Shown here one piece after another: positions 44,118 to 53,640 of a stretch of 64,000 nt of DNA. Origin of the DNA: Rhizobium gallicum bv. gallicum R602sp. GTDB lineage: Bacteria > Pseudomonadota > Alphaproteobacteria > Rhizobiales > Rhizobiaceae. The stretch is taken from contig NZ_CP006877.1 of NCBI RefSeq assembly GCF_000816845.1, forward strand, positions 1,617,501 to 1,681,500. The letters run 5' to 3'. Each line of letters opens with the position of its first letter. The stretch's first letter is position 1. Position numbers and translations under genes: made by a program. The notes beneath the pieces are model-generated. The model saw nothing but the letters and a program-made list of their open reading frames with translations. It was not told the origin of the DNA and did not search any database.

Positions 44118-44330
44118 GGCCTGCACCTCTCCTCCATTTCCTCCGGTTGTAAGAATACCCCAAACCACCTCTTAGTTCCAAACAAGAGTTGCAGTCCCGG
44201 CCGCGCCGGACAGCAGCCCGGTTCAAGCGGGAGGATTCTTGCCGCAGTTGCTTACTGTGCCTTGAAAGCGCACGCCGCGGAGATTAAGAGGACGGGTGAC
44301 AATGCCGCGTTCAACGGGCGAGAGGATATG

Positions 44331-44993
44331 ATGGATTTCGAAGCAGCACGCGCAAAGATGGTCGACAACCAGATCCGTACGACGGACGTCACGTCGCATT
44401 CCGTGCTGACGGCCTTCCTGACGGTGCCGCGCGAGGCCTTCGTGCCGGAGAAATCCAAGGCTCTTGCCTATATCGACAACGATGTCGAAATCTCGCCGGC
44501 AGCGGGCGGCGTGTCGGCGCGCTTCCTGATGGAAGCTTCGCCGCTGGCAAAGCTGCTGCAACTTGCTGCCATCAGCACGGACGATGCAGTTCTCGAAGTC
44601 GGCTGCGGCACGGGCTACACCTCGGCTCTGCTGGCCATGCTTGCCGGTTCGGTGGTTGCGCTTGAATGCGACGAAGCGCTTGCAGCCGAAGCAAAGAAAA
44701 ACCTCTCCGGCTATGCCAACGTTTCCGTCGTCACCGGCGCGCTGGAGCAGGGCAACGGTGCCGGCGCGCCCTACGATCTGATCTTCGTCAATGGCTCCGT
44801 CGAGGAGGTCCCCGCTGCCCTTCTTGGCCAGCTCGCCGAGGGCGGCCGTCTTGTCACCGTTCAGGGCTACGGCAACGCCGCGCGCGCCAAGGTATTCTTC
44901 AGCGAAAACGGCGCTGTATCGGAAAACGTGTTCTTCAATGCTTCGGTCAAGCCGTTGCCGGGCTTTGCCAAGGTTCGAGAGTTCGTCTTCTGA
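44331..44993 (+). CDS. pcm: Protein-L-isoaspartate O-methyltransferase family protein
   Basis: A 220-residue SAM-dependent methyltransferase that would repair isoaspartyl residues in aged proteins. The N-terminus (ARAKMVDNQIRTTDVTSHSV) and motif I (VLEVGCGTGYTSALLAML) are clear. It is at the short end for the family. ATG occurs at 44328 and 44331; GAGAGG is better spaced for 44331. Older rhizobial annotations use the same name for this locus, but the substrate is not proven. Confidence 0.88.
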   Translation: MDFEAARAKMVDNQIRTTDVTSHSVLTAFLTVPREAFVPEKSKALAYIDNDVEISPAAGGVSARFLMEASPLAKLLQLAAISTDDAVLEVGCGTGYTSALLAMLAGSVVALECDEALAAEAKKNLSGYANVSVVTGALEQGNGAGAPYDLIFVNGSVEEVPAALLGQLAEGGRLVTVQGYGNAARAKVFFSENGAVSENVFFNASVKPLPGFAKVREFVF

Positions 44994-45017
44994 GCGTATT
45001 TTTCAGGATTTATGAAG

Positions 45018-45045
45018 CGGGCGCCTCGGGGCGCCCGTTTTGTTT
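45018..45045 (+). terminator. Terminator downstream of pcm
   Basis: CGGGCGCC and GGGCGCCCG form a GC-rich hairpin followed by TTTTGTTTT, 25 bases past the pcm stop. Confidence 0.8.
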
Positions 45046-45223
45046 TCGGCCTGTCGCAAAAGCGTCAGCGGCGCTGGCCTAGACTGCCGCAACAAAACTG
45101 TGCACGGGCGCATTCATTTGATTCGCGCTGATTTTTTTCATGTCTGGGGTATTCTAAGGTCTGGGTGATTCGGATGCCCACTCCACGCAATCCGATCTTT
45201 TTGCAGGGATAACGGGGATAGAT

Positions 45224-46048
45224 ATGGCTCAGCCAGGCGTAGTGCGTGAACCGTCCATGGAAGAGATTCTGGCGTCGATCCGCCAGATCATCGAGAGCAA
45301 TGAGCCGGGCGCGGGCAGGGCGATTTCGCCGTCCCTGCCGCCTGTCTACGGTGCCGATGACGAGGAGAGTGACTCCAACATCCATCTGACGGTCGACGAG
45401 ACTTATGCTGACGTCGAGTTCCCCGAGCCTATGATGATGTCCGATCCGCGTTTCGTTGCGGCGAATTCGGCAGGCAGCCGCGAAGCGGAAGCGCCGGCAC
45501 CGGCGCGGGCGATGTCGCTTGCCGATGTTGCTGCCCGCGTTCGTGCCGCCTCGGAGCGTACCGCACCGCAACCACAGCACGAAGCGCCGCCGGTCTTTCG
45601 TCAACCGGAACCGGCCGGATCCCCCGACCAAGAAGCCCGCCATCCGGCGGAAGCCGTTTCGGCACCTTTTGGTGCTCCGCCGCCGGCCGCAATGCCGGCA
45701 CCTGCCGTTGCGCAGGCAGAACGCGTTGACATGCCGCAGCCAGCTGCCGCAGAACCGGCGCAGCGGGCTGCCGTCCCGCCGGCCGCCGACGCTGAAGAAA
45801 AGCTTTTGCCGAATCTTGCCGAAGAAACCCAGAGCCTGATTTCGCAGAGCGCCGGCCTGCAGGTTGCACGCTCGTTCGAGGAGCTTGCGCTTGCGATTGA
45901 TGGCGCCGAGCGCCGCTCGCTGGACGAGATTGCCGAGGACATGCTGCGCCCGATGCTGCGCGAGTGGCTGGACGACAACCTGCCGACGCTTGTCGAACGG
46001 CTGGTGCGCGAGGAAATCGAACGCGTGGCGCGCGGCCCGCGCCGCTGA
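45224..46048 (+). CDS. popZ: Polar organising protein PopZ (DUF2497)
   Basis: A 274-residue protein with the PopZ layout: a short N-terminal helix (EPSMEEILASIRQIIESNE), a long Pro/Ala/Glu-rich disordered middle (about 30-195) and a C-terminal oligomerisation region (about 215-270: RSLDEIAEDMLRPMLREWL, LPTLVERLVREEIERVA). PopZ builds a polymer matrix at the cell pole that holds the chromosome origin via ParB and recruits cell-cycle proteins. In Rhizobiaceae it marks the growing or new pole. It precedes valS but is separated from it by a terminator. Confidence 0.93.
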   Translation: MAQPGVVREPSMEEILASIRQIIESNEPGAGRAISPSLPPVYGADDEESDSNIHLTVDETYADVEFPEPMMMSDPRFVAANSAGSREAEAPAPARAMSLADVAARVRAASERTAPQPQHEAPPVFRQPEPAGSPDQEARHPAEAVSAPFGAPPPAAMPAPAVAQAERVDMPQPAAAEPAQRAAVPPAADAEEKLLPNLAEETQSLISQSAGLQVARSFEELALAIDGAERRSLDEIAEDMLRPMLREWLDDNLPTLVERLVREEIERVARGPRR

Positions 46049-46070
46049 CCGGGACCGCTTTTATCGAACA

Positions 46071-46101
46071 AGCCGCTCCGGTCCCCGGGGCGGCTTTTTT
46101 A
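46071..46101 (+). terminator. Terminator of popZ
   Basis: AGCCGCTCCGG / CCGGGGCGGCT form an 11-bp stem (one G-T pair) followed by TTTTTT. Confidence 0.9.
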
Positions 46102-46165
46102 TTGACTTGCCGTCAGCCATCCTATTTACAACCCCCATCCTAAAACCCCGAAGTTTGGTCATAAA

Positions 46166-49006
46166 ATGCTCGACAAGACCTATGATTCCACCGCAGTCGA
46201 ACCGAAAATCGCCGCGAAATGGGATGAGGCCGATGCGTTCCGCGCGGGCGCCAACAAGAAGCCCGGCGCCGAGACCTTCACGATCGTCATCCCGCCGCCG
46301 AACGTGACCGGTTCGCTGCACATGGGACATGCGCTGAATAACACGCTGCAGGACATCATGATCCGATTTGAGCGCATGCGCGGCAAGGACGTGCTCTGGC
46401 AACCGGGCATGGATCATGCGGGCATCGCCACACAAATGGTCGTCGAGCGCAAGCTGATGGAGCAGCAGCTGCCGGGCCGGCGCGAGATGGGCCGCGACGC
46501 CTTCATCGAGAAGGTCTGGGAGTGGAAGGCGGAATCGGGCGGCTTGATCTTCAACCAGCTGAAGCGCCTAGGTGCTTCCTGCGACTGGTCGCGCGAACGG
46601 TTCACGATGGACGACGGACTCTCGGAGGCTGTTCTCGAGGTATTCGTCACCCTCTACAAAGAGGGTCTGATCTACAAGGACAAACGCCTCGTCAACTGGG
46701 ACCCGAAGCTTTTGACGGCGATCTCCGACATGGAAGTCGAGCAGGTTGAGGTCAAAGGCAATCTCTGGCATTTGCGCTATCCGCTTGAGGAGGGCGTCAC
46801 CTATCAGCATCCCGTAGCCTTTGACGAGGAGGGTAAGCCCACCGACTTCGAAACGCGCGACTACCTGGTTGTTGCGACGACCCGGCCCGAGACCATGCTC
46901 GGCGATACTGGCGTGGCGGTGAATCCCGAAGACGAGCGCTACAAAGCGATCATCGGCAAACACGTCATCTTGCCGATCGTCGGCCGCAAGATTCCGATCG
47001 TTGCCGACAACTACGCCGATCCGACGGCCGGCACCGGCGCCGTCAAGGTCACCCCTGCACACGACTTCAACGACTTCGACGTTGCCAAGCGCACGGGCCT
47101 GCGGGCGATCAATGTTCTCAATACCGATGCTTCGGTTACCATCAAGGACAACGAGGACTTCCTGGAAGGTCTCGGCCATCCGGCCGCCTTGCATGGCGCC
47201 TGGGACCGGCTGGAAGGCCAGGATCGCTTCACGGCCCGGAAGATCATCGTCGAGATTTTCGAGGAAGCGGGGCTGCTCGACAAGATCGAGCCGCACATAC
47301 ATACGATCCCGCACGGCGACCGTGGCGGGGTGCCGATCGAGCCGCGTTTGACCGAACAATGGTGGGTGGACAACAAGACGCTTGCGAAGCCTGCCATCGC
47401 ATCGGTCCGTGAAGGTCGCACTCAGTTTGTTCCGAAGAACTGGGAGAACACCTACTTCCAGTGGATGGAGAACATTCAGCCCTGGTGCATTTCCCGCCAA
47501 CTCTGGTGGGGCCATCAGATCCCGGCCTGGTACGGTCCGGACGGCCAGGTCTTCGTCGAGAAAACCGAGGAGGAGGCGCTGCAGGCTGCGATCCAGCATT
47601 ACCTGTCGCACGAAGGCCCGATGAAGGCCTTCGTCGAGGACCTCTTGGAAAACTTCAAGCCGGGCGAAATCCTGACGCGCGACGAGGACGTTCTCGACAC
47701 CTGGTTCTCCTCGGCGCTCTGGCCTTTCTCCACGCTCGGCTGGCCGGAGCAGACCCCGGAACTGGCGCGGTACTACCCGACGAACGTTCTCGTCACAGGC
47801 TTCGACATCATACCGTTTTGGGTGGTTCGTATGATGCAGATGGGCCTGCACTTCATGAAGGACGAGGACGGCAATCCGGTCGAGCCCTTCCATACCGTCT
47901 ATATCCACGCGCTCGTCCGCGACAAGAACGGCCAGAAGATGTCGAAGTCGAAGGGCAACGTCATCGATCCGCTCGAACTGATGGACGAATACGGCGCCGA
48001 CGCATTGCGCTTCACTCTGGCGATCATGGCTGCACAGGGCCGCGATGTTAAGCTCGATCCGGCTCGCATCGCCGGCTACCGGAACTTCGGCACCAAGCTT
48101 TGGAACGCCACGCGCTTTGCCGAAATGAACGGTGTCAAAAGCGATCCGAACTTCGTACCGGAGGCCACGGGGCTGACGATCAACCGCTGGATCCTGACGG
48201 AGCTTGCCCGTACGGAACGTGACGTAACGGAAGCAATCGAATCCTACCGCTTCAACGATGCGGCCGGTGCGCTTTACCGGTTCGTCTGGAATCAGGTCTG
48301 CGACTGGTACCTGGAACTGCTGAAGCCGGTCTTCAGCGGTGAAGACGAGGGCGCGAAAAAGGAGGCTCAGGCCTGCAGCGCCTATGTTCTTGAAGAGATC
48401 TACAAGTTGCTGCATCCGTTCATGCCGTTCATGACCGAGGAGCTTTGGGCGCATACGGCAGGCGAAGGCGTCGAGCGCGAAACGCTGATCTGCCATGCCG
48501 AATGGCCGGCGCCGTCCTATGCCGACAATGCTGCAGCCGACGAGATCAACTGGCTGATCGACCTCGTCTCCGGTATCCGCTCGGTTCGCGCCGAAATGAA
48601 CGTTCCGCCGTCGGCGACTGCGCCGCTGGTCGTCGTCAAGGCCAACAATCTGACGCGCGAACGGCTTGCCCGGCACGAGGCGGCGATCAAGCGCCTTGCC
48701 CGTGTCGAAGCGATTACGCTTGCCGATAGCGCCCCGAAGGGGGCAGCGCAGATCGTCGTCGCCGAAGCGACCGCCTGCCTGCCGCTCGGCAGCCTGATCG
48801 ATCTTTCGGTTGAAAAAACTCGCCTGGAAAAGGCAATAACCAAGACCGAAGGAGAGATCGCGCGCATCAACGGCAAGCTGTCCAACGAGAAGTTCGTCGC
48901 CAACGCCAATCCGGAAGTGGTGGAAGCGGAGCGCGAGAGGCTGGCCGAATTCCAGAGCCAGATCGCAAGCCTCAAGGTAGCGCTGTTGCGCGTCATTGAG
49001 GCCTAG
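46166..49006 (+). CDS. valS: Valyl-tRNA synthetase
   Basis: A 946-residue class Ia synthetase charging tRNA-Val. The HIGH motif is HMGH at 52-55 (in VTGSLHMGHALN), the KMSKS loop is 591-595, and the editing domain lies between them. A C-terminal coiled coil (about 875-945) is typical of ValS. All elements are intact and the length is standard. Confidence 0.98.
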   Translation: MLDKTYDSTAVEPKIAAKWDEADAFRAGANKKPGAETFTIVIPPPNVTGSLHMGHALNNTLQDIMIRFERMRGKDVLWQPGMDHAGIATQMVVERKLMEQQLPGRREMGRDAFIEKVWEWKAESGGLIFNQLKRLGASCDWSRERFTMDDGLSEAVLEVFVTLYKEGLIYKDKRLVNWDPKLLTAISDMEVEQVEVKGNLWHLRYPLEEGVTYQHPVAFDEEGKPTDFETRDYLVVATTRPETMLGDTGVAVNPEDERYKAIIGKHVILPIVGRKIPIVADNYADPTAGTGAVKVTPAHDFNDFDVAKRTGLRAINVLNTDASVTIKDNEDFLEGLGHPAALHGAWDRLEGQDRFTARKIIVEIFEEAGLLDKIEPHIHTIPHGDRGGVPIEPRLTEQWWVDNKTLAKPAIASVREGRTQFVPKNWENTYFQWMENIQPWCISRQLWWGHQIPAWYGPDGQVFVEKTEEEALQAAIQHYLSHEGPMKAFVEDLLENFKPGEILTRDEDVLDTWFSSALWPFSTLGWPEQTPELARYYPTNVLVTGFDIIPFWVVRMMQMGLHFMKDEDGNPVEPFHTVYIHALVRDKNGQKMSKSKGNVIDPLELMDEYGADALRFTLAIMAAQGRDVKLDPARIAGYRNFGTKLWNATRFAEMNGVKSDPNFVPEATGLTINRWILTELARTERDVTEAIESYRFNDAAGALYRFVWNQVCDWYLELLKPVFSGEDEGAKKEAQACSAYVLEEIYKLLHPFMPFMTEELWAHTAGEGVERETLICHAEWPAPSYADNAAADEINWLIDLVSGIRSVRAEMNVPPSATAPLVVVKANNLTRERLARHEAAIKRLARVEAITLADSAPKGAAQIVVAEATACLPLGSLIDLSVEKTRLEKAITKTEGEIARINGKLSNEKFVANANPEVVEAERERLAEFQSQIASLKVALLRVIEA

Positions 49007-49033
49007 GCTTCCCTAGGCGTATAATACCTCAAG

Positions 49034-49060
49034 GCGTCCGATTGGTCGGACGCTTTTTTT
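49034..49060 (+). terminator. Terminator of valS
   Basis: GCGTCCGA / TCGGACGC hairpin followed by seven Ts, 28 bases after the stop codon. Confidence 0.92.
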
Positions 49061-49265
49061 GGCCGTTGAAATGATTCGATCGTCCTGGCTGAATATTTCC
49101 GGCTGCAAACATACCGTTTTGCGAATTTATGAAATGAAATGCCCTCTCGGGGCGAAAATCACGACTGTTGTCTGATTGATACAGATCACCCGATATGTGG
49201 AATGGCAATCCAAAAATACCCATAAATGATTAGGGTATTAGGATAAAATTTTATGAACAAAAAAT

Positions 49266-49296
49266 ATTGACGTGCCCGTCAATTCCTTACGTCAAT
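49266..49296. promoter_or_regulatory. Repeated ATTGACG/CGTCAAT sites upstream of the FadL-like gene
   Basis: ATTGACG at 49266-49272 and CGTCAAT at 49277-49283 form a 7-bp inverted repeat with a 4-base centre; a further CGTCAAT follows at 49290-49296. The position, about 110-135 bases upstream of the FadL-like start, suggests an operator for an unknown regulator. The rest of the 340-base gap after valS (49061-49400) shows no gene. Confidence 0.45.
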
Positions 49297-49400
49297 TTAA
49301 CACCTCTCCCGCATTATGGCTGCAAGAAGGCGCAAGTTGCCATTTATCGCGATCGCCTGCACTCTGCCGCCATTGGAGTGCTTAAGTGGGGGAGACACAG

Positions 49401-50636
49401 TTGGCATCTGGTATGTTTTTCAAAGGCGTAGCATCGCTCGCCGTCCTTTCGTCCTTCGCTTCGTCATCGTTTGCAGGCGGGCTGGAGCGCGGCGGGTATA
49501 ATATCGACCTTCTGTTTGATCCTTCGCGCTTTGCGGTCGAATCCACGGCCACTTTCGTGATGCCGCAGCGCAAGCTGAAGAATGTGGATGATATCAACCC
49601 TGCGAACGGCGATCTCAACACGATCCCGGGATACTCCACCTCGGCGGATGACAGCGAGGACTACTGGTCTCCCCGTATCGGCGCCAAGGCTGCAATCGGC
49701 GATGCGGACTGCATGTTCGATTATTCGCAGCCCTATGGTGCTCACACCAATCCAGGTGCTCGCTGGGCGGGCGCAAGCGATAACATCGAGACAAAGGTCA
49801 ACAGCGACAACTATGCTCTGACCTGCTCTTACAGATTCGACATGGGGCCAGGTCAGTTTCGCGTCATTGGTGGCGCCAATTACCTCGAAATGGATGGTTT
49901 CAAGGAACGCCTCCTCGTTCCACCGGAGCTCCTTGGCCTTCTGGGGCTTCCTGGAAGCGGCGTGGGTCGTCTTGATCTTGAGGGGGACGGCTGGGGATGG
50001 CGAGCCGGCGTGGCTTACGAAATTCCGGAATATGCGCTTCGTGCGAGCTTGATGTACTACAGTGAGGTCAAGCTTAACGAAGTCACGGGAACGGTGGACT
50101 TGACGCAGGTGCCGGCCGCCCTTCATCCCCTCGGCGGACTGATCATTCCGGTAGAGGGATCGACGGCGATGCCGGATGCTGTCGAACTGAAGCTCCAATC
50201 AGGGATTGCACCAGATTGGCTTGCATTCGGCTCCGTCAAATGGACGGACTGGAGCCAATTGCAACGCATCCCGTTCTACAATAGCGGTGTCGAAATCACC
50301 TCTCTCGATCTGGGTTATCGAGACGGCTGGACAATTACCGGCGGTGTCGGTCACAAGTTCAATGATCAGTGGAGCGGCGCCGTCAGTGTTACTTGGGACC
50401 GCGGCACATCTCAGGAATACGGTTCGCAGACCGACAGTTGGCTGCTCGGTGCCGGTGTTTCCTATTCGCCGAACAAAAACGTCGAGTTCCGCTTTGGTGG
50501 CGTGCTCGGCATCCTGACGAGCGGGGATTCGTCTCCGACCACGATTGACGGTGTTGGTGTGGGCGACGAGGCGACATACGAGTTCGACAACGATCTGGTG
50601 ACGGCGCTCTCGACGTCCCTCAAAGTCAAATTCTGA
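49401..50636 (+). CDS. FadL/OmpP1 family outer-membrane transport protein
   Basis: A protein of about 411 residues with a signal peptide (SGMFFKGVASLAVLSSFAS SSFAGG) and a beta-barrel ending in a C-terminal Phe (STSLKVKF), as required for outer-membrane insertion. LERGGYNIDLLFDPSRFAVE is typical of FadL-like proteins, which bring hydrophobic compounds across the outer membrane. I propose a TTG start at 49401 because GGGGGAG lies 6 bases before it. GTG at 49386 and ATG at 49413 are alternatives. The ligand is unknown. Confidence 0.88.
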   Translation: MASGMFFKGVASLAVLSSFASSSFAGGLERGGYNIDLLFDPSRFAVESTATFVMPQRKLKNVDDINPANGDLNTIPGYSTSADDSEDYWSPRIGAKAAIGDADCMFDYSQPYGAHTNPGARWAGASDNIETKVNSDNYALTCSYRFDMGPGQFRVIGGANYLEMDGFKERLLVPPELLGLLGLPGSGVGRLDLEGDGWGWRAGVAYEIPEYALRASLMYYSEVKLNEVTGTVDLTQVPAALHPLGGLIIPVEGSTAMPDAVELKLQSGIAPDWLAFGSVKWTDWSQLQRIPFYNSGVEITSLDLGYRDGWTITGGVGHKFNDQWSGAVSVTWDRGTSQEYGSQTDSWLLGAGVSYSPNKNVEFRFGGVLGILTSGDSSPTTIDGVGVGDEATYEFDNDLVTALSTSLKVKF

Positions 50637-50658
50637 TCTTGCATCAATGACGTAGAAG

Positions 50659-50687
50659 AGCCCGGCAAATACGCCGGGCTTTTCTTT
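50659..50687 (+). terminator. Terminator of the FadL-like gene
   Basis: AGCCCGGC / GCCGGGCT hairpin with loop AAATAC, followed by TTTCTTT, 22 bases past the stop codon. Confidence 0.9.
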
Positions 50688-51361
50688 GCGCCCGCCGTAT
50701 TAACCTTGCTCCAAGTCATCTCATTTTGTGACGATTCAGCAACACATTTTTACGACAGTTCGCATATCATGCCGGCGGGGCGAATTTGTCCATTTCCCGC
50801 CACAAACAGGGCGCAGCGATATTTGCGGGCGAGGGAATGGCAGGCGTAGGGTACGTTTAAGAAGCAAGATGGGTCGAGTTTTTTCCGCGACGGGCAAAGA
50901 GCGTATGAGCGCCGGCTTGGATGCCGCTTCTTGTGCGATTCAGCTTTTCCCGCAAGGCGATTCCGCCCGAAAAATTCACTCAGAAGTCACGCACCCAAGC
51001 TGTCTTTCCCTCGATGATACGGCGTCCATTGTCGCCGTACGCAGGCACCGCGATCACGCCAGCACCGGTTTGGTCACATTTGGTGTTTACGAATATTTGA
51101 AAGGCGGAAGGACGCTTGTTCGCTCCGCAGGAATGACGCCGCAGGCATTGCAGGCGGACCAGGCCGGAACGCGGGTGGTCTATCGCGATGCGCAAAAAAT
51201 TCAGGCTCTCGAAGAAGGGCCGAAGGCTGGATGCGACGCGGGCAAAGGGGCCATTGAGCCCGCCGCGGGATCGCTCGCCTGGAGGAATACGCCGGGAAGC
51301 CGGGCAGCGGAGTATATGCTGCCATGGCGGTCTGCGATGGAAGCGAAAGAAACCGAGTGAA
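50688..51361. other. Long region upstream of exoR, no supported gene
   Basis: About 670 bases between two well-defined units. Open frames on both strands (for example 50728-51360 plus) have unnatural composition and no ribosome site. In Sinorhizobium meliloti the response regulator ChvI is known to bind the exoR promoter region; part of this stretch may hold such sites and a long leader. I see no clear hairpin-rich small RNA. Confidence 0.45.
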
Positions 51362-52162
51362 ATGCTGACATCCGAGTTCAGACTTTTCAGATTTACGCTT
51401 ATGGGGCTGTCTATCGCGCTTTCGGCGGCGATATCCTCCCCGGCCAAGGCATTCGATATCAATGCAGGCGTCACCAAGGAATCCGGTCCGTTCGATCTCT
51501 TCAAGTTCGGCTTCAAGGCCTATAAGAGCGGCCAGAAGGAAGAGGCCATCGAAGCCTATAAATACGCCGCCGAAAAGGGCCATACGGGTTCGCGCTGGGC
51601 GCTCGCCAATATGTATGCCGACGGCGACGGCGTCGCCCAGGACGATTTCGAAGCCTTCAAGATATACAGTGAGATCGCCCAGCAGGGCGTGGAGCCCGGC
51701 TCCGAAGATACCGGCTTCTTCATCAACGCGCTTTTGTCGCTCGCCAACTATTACAAGCACGGCATTCCCGGCAGCCCGGTGCGGACCGATCTCAGCCAGG
51801 CCCGCCAGCTCTATTTCCAGGTGGCATCGACCTTCGGCGTCGCTGAAGCGCAGTTCCAGCTCGCGCAGATGATGCTGTCGGGCGACGGCGGCACGCGCAG
51901 TCCGCAGCAGGCGAAGAAGTGGCTGAACCAGGCCCGCAAGAGCGGCCACCCCGGCGCCATGTCGGTCTTCGGCAATATTCTCTTCCAGGAAGGCCAGTCG
52001 GCACGCGGCCTGGCGCTGATGACGGCAGCGCTCGACCGCTGCAAGCCGAAGGATTGCGGCTGGATGGAATCGCTGCAGGAGCAGGCCTTCTCGGTCGCGA
52101 CCGAAGGTGATCGCCGCACGGCTGTTTCGCTCTCCCACAAGATCGCGACCGGCCGCGACTAA
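51362..52162 (+). CDS. exoR: Exopolysaccharide regulator ExoR
   Basis: A 266-residue periplasmic protein, nearly the length of the S. meliloti ExoR. A signal peptide (LMGLSIALSAAISSPAKA) precedes Sel1-like repeats (about 45-240: EEAIEAYKYAAEKGHTGSRW, ALANMYADGDGVAQDDFEAF, AEAQFQLAQMMLSGDGGTRS). ExoR binds the sensor kinase ExoS in the periplasm and keeps the ExoS-ChvI system off; its proteolysis at low pH or in the host derepresses succinoglycan and lowers motility. The start is the ATG at 51362; the frame open from 51188 is not needed. Confidence 0.95.
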   Translation: MLTSEFRLFRFTLMGLSIALSAAISSPAKAFDINAGVTKESGPFDLFKFGFKAYKSGQKEEAIEAYKYAAEKGHTGSRWALANMYADGDGVAQDDFEAFKIYSEIAQQGVEPGSEDTGFFINALLSLANYYKHGIPGSPVRTDLSQARQLYFQVASTFGVAEAQFQLAQMMLSGDGGTRSPQQAKKWLNQARKSGHPGAMSVFGNILFQEGQSARGLALMTAALDRCKPKDCGWMESLQEQAFSVATEGDRRTAVSLSHKIATGRD

Positions 52163-52171
52163 TCTGCGACC

Positions 52172-52963
52172 TTAAGCTGCGAAGTCGAAATAGGCGACGA
52201 CCGGAACGTGGTCGGACGGCTTTTCCCAGGCCCGTACATGCTTTTCGATCGCCACCGACGTCATGTGATCGGCGGCCTCCGGCGAAAGCATCAGGTGATC
52301 GATCCGGATGCCGTTGTTCTTCTGCCAGGCGCCGGCCTGGTAATCCCAGAAGGAATAGAGCTGAACGGCGTCGCTCGAGGTGCGGACGGCATCGGTAAGC
52401 CCGAGATTTTCGAGCCTGCGGAAGGCCTCGCGCGTTTGCGGCAGGAAGAGCGCATCGCTTTCCCAGACCTTCGGATCGAAGCAGTCGTGCGGTTCGGGGA
52501 TCACGTTGTAGTCGCCGGCAAGGATGAAGACGTCCTCATAGGCGAGGCGCGAGACCGCAAATTGGCGCAGCCGCTCCATCCAGGCGAGCTTGTAGGGATA
52601 TTTTTCGGTGTCGACGGGATTGCCGTTCGGCAGATAGAGGCAGCAGACGCGAAGGGCGCGATTGCCGGGGATCGAGAACACGGTTTCGATAAAACGCGCC
52701 TGCTCGTCGAGAGCATCGCCCGGCAGCCCGCGGCTCACCTCGTCCGGCGTGGCCTTGGAAAGGATCGCAACGCCATTGAAACCCTTCTGGCCATGCGTTT
52801 CGACGTGATAGCCCATCGCCTCGATCTCGAGCCGCGGGAAGGCCTCGTCGATCGTCTTGATCTCCTGCAGGCAGACGATGTCCGGATCGGAATCCTTGAG
52901 CCATTGCGTGAGGTTGTCGATGCGCGCCTTGACGCCGTTGATGTTCCAGGTCGCGATCTTCAT
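52172..52963 (-). CDS. xthA: Exodeoxyribonuclease III
   Basis: A 263-residue AP endonuclease/3' exonuclease for base-excision repair. KIATWNINGVKARI at the start and CLQEIK with the metal-binding Glu, GDYNVIPEPHDCFDP, and the C-terminal RIDHLMLSPE and SDHVPVVAYF with catalytic Asp and His are all present. The ATG at 52963 has AAAGGAAC upstream. Convergent with exoR, with only 9 bases between their stop codons. Confidence 0.96.
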   Translation of the reverse strand: MKIATWNINGVKARIDNLTQWLKDSDPDIVCLQEIKTIDEAFPRLEIEAMGYHVETHGQKGFNGVAILSKATPDEVSRGLPGDALDEQARFIETVFSIPGNRALRVCCLYLPNGNPVDTEKYPYKLAWMERLRQFAVSRLAYEDVFILAGDYNVIPEPHDCFDPKVWESDALFLPQTREAFRRLENLGLTDAVRTSSDAVQLYSFWDYQAGAWQKNNGIRIDHLMLSPEAADHMTSVAIEKHVRAWEKPSDHVPVVAYFDFAA

Positions 52964-53085
52964 AGGTTGTTCCTTTTGCAGCTTCGTACCCGATCTTTTA
53001 TCGTGCCGTCCCACATGCGGACAAGACGACAAACCAGCCGGAAGGGATACTTCGGCCGGTTCGATGTGGATAGACAGGCAAAGCT

Positions 53086-53418
53086 TTAAATCGAGAAGCT
53101 GGTGCCGCAGCCGCAGCTTGCAACCGCGTTCGGGTTCTTGATCTGGAAGGATTGACCGAGAAGGTTGTCGACGAAGTCGATTTCCGAGCCTGCCATGTAG
53201 ACCAGCGACAGGCTGTCGATCAGGACCTTGGCGTTGTTCTTCTCGATGACGATGTCATCGTCGCGGGCATCGCCGGTAAGATCGAACTTGTATGAAAAAC
53301 CCGAGCAGCCGCCGCCTTCGACGGAAACGCGCAGCGCGTTCTTGCCGGTTTCGGCACCGACGATCGCCGCGATTCGTTTTGCCGCCGCGTCGGAAAGGGT
53401 TACACTTGTATCCGTCAT
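53086..53418 (-). CDS. erpA: Iron-sulfur cluster insertion protein ErpA
   Basis: A 110-residue A-type carrier that delivers Fe-S clusters to target proteins. The three conserved cysteines are Cys38 (GGGCSGFSYKF), Cys102 and Cys104 (SCGCGTSFSI). AGGAGGAAAC precedes the ATG at 53418. ErpA and other A-type carriers cannot be told apart by sequence alone here. Confidence 0.93.
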   Translation of the reverse strand: MTDTSVTLSDAAAKRIAAIVGAETGKNALRVSVEGGGCSGFSYKFDLTGDARDDDIVIEKNNAKVLIDSLSLVYMAGSEIDFVDNLLGQSFQIKNPNAVASCGCGTSFSI

Positions 53419-53640
53419 GTTTCCTCCTGCCGGGGTCAAGATCCGGAGAGAATTGATACTGGCCGATGAAACGTCAAACGGCTGATATCAAAAGAATTTA
53501 CCACATGCGTTGCCAGAACGCATTAATCGGCAAAGCAGTTAAGAAAGCGCCTCTTTGCCGTTTATGTTGGCTATAGGTATGAAGAGCGCGATGCGGCGTC
53601 AATGGGCGAGGTGCTGCGCGATGTTGAATGACGGTGAAAA

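Noticed and set aside
46568..48676. 702-codon frame antisense to valS
   Set aside because: Shadow frame of a synthetase with all motifs intact.
50728..51360. 210-codon frame upstream of exoR
   Set aside because: No ribosome site, Arg-rich and disordered composition, and it overlaps the likely exoR promoter.
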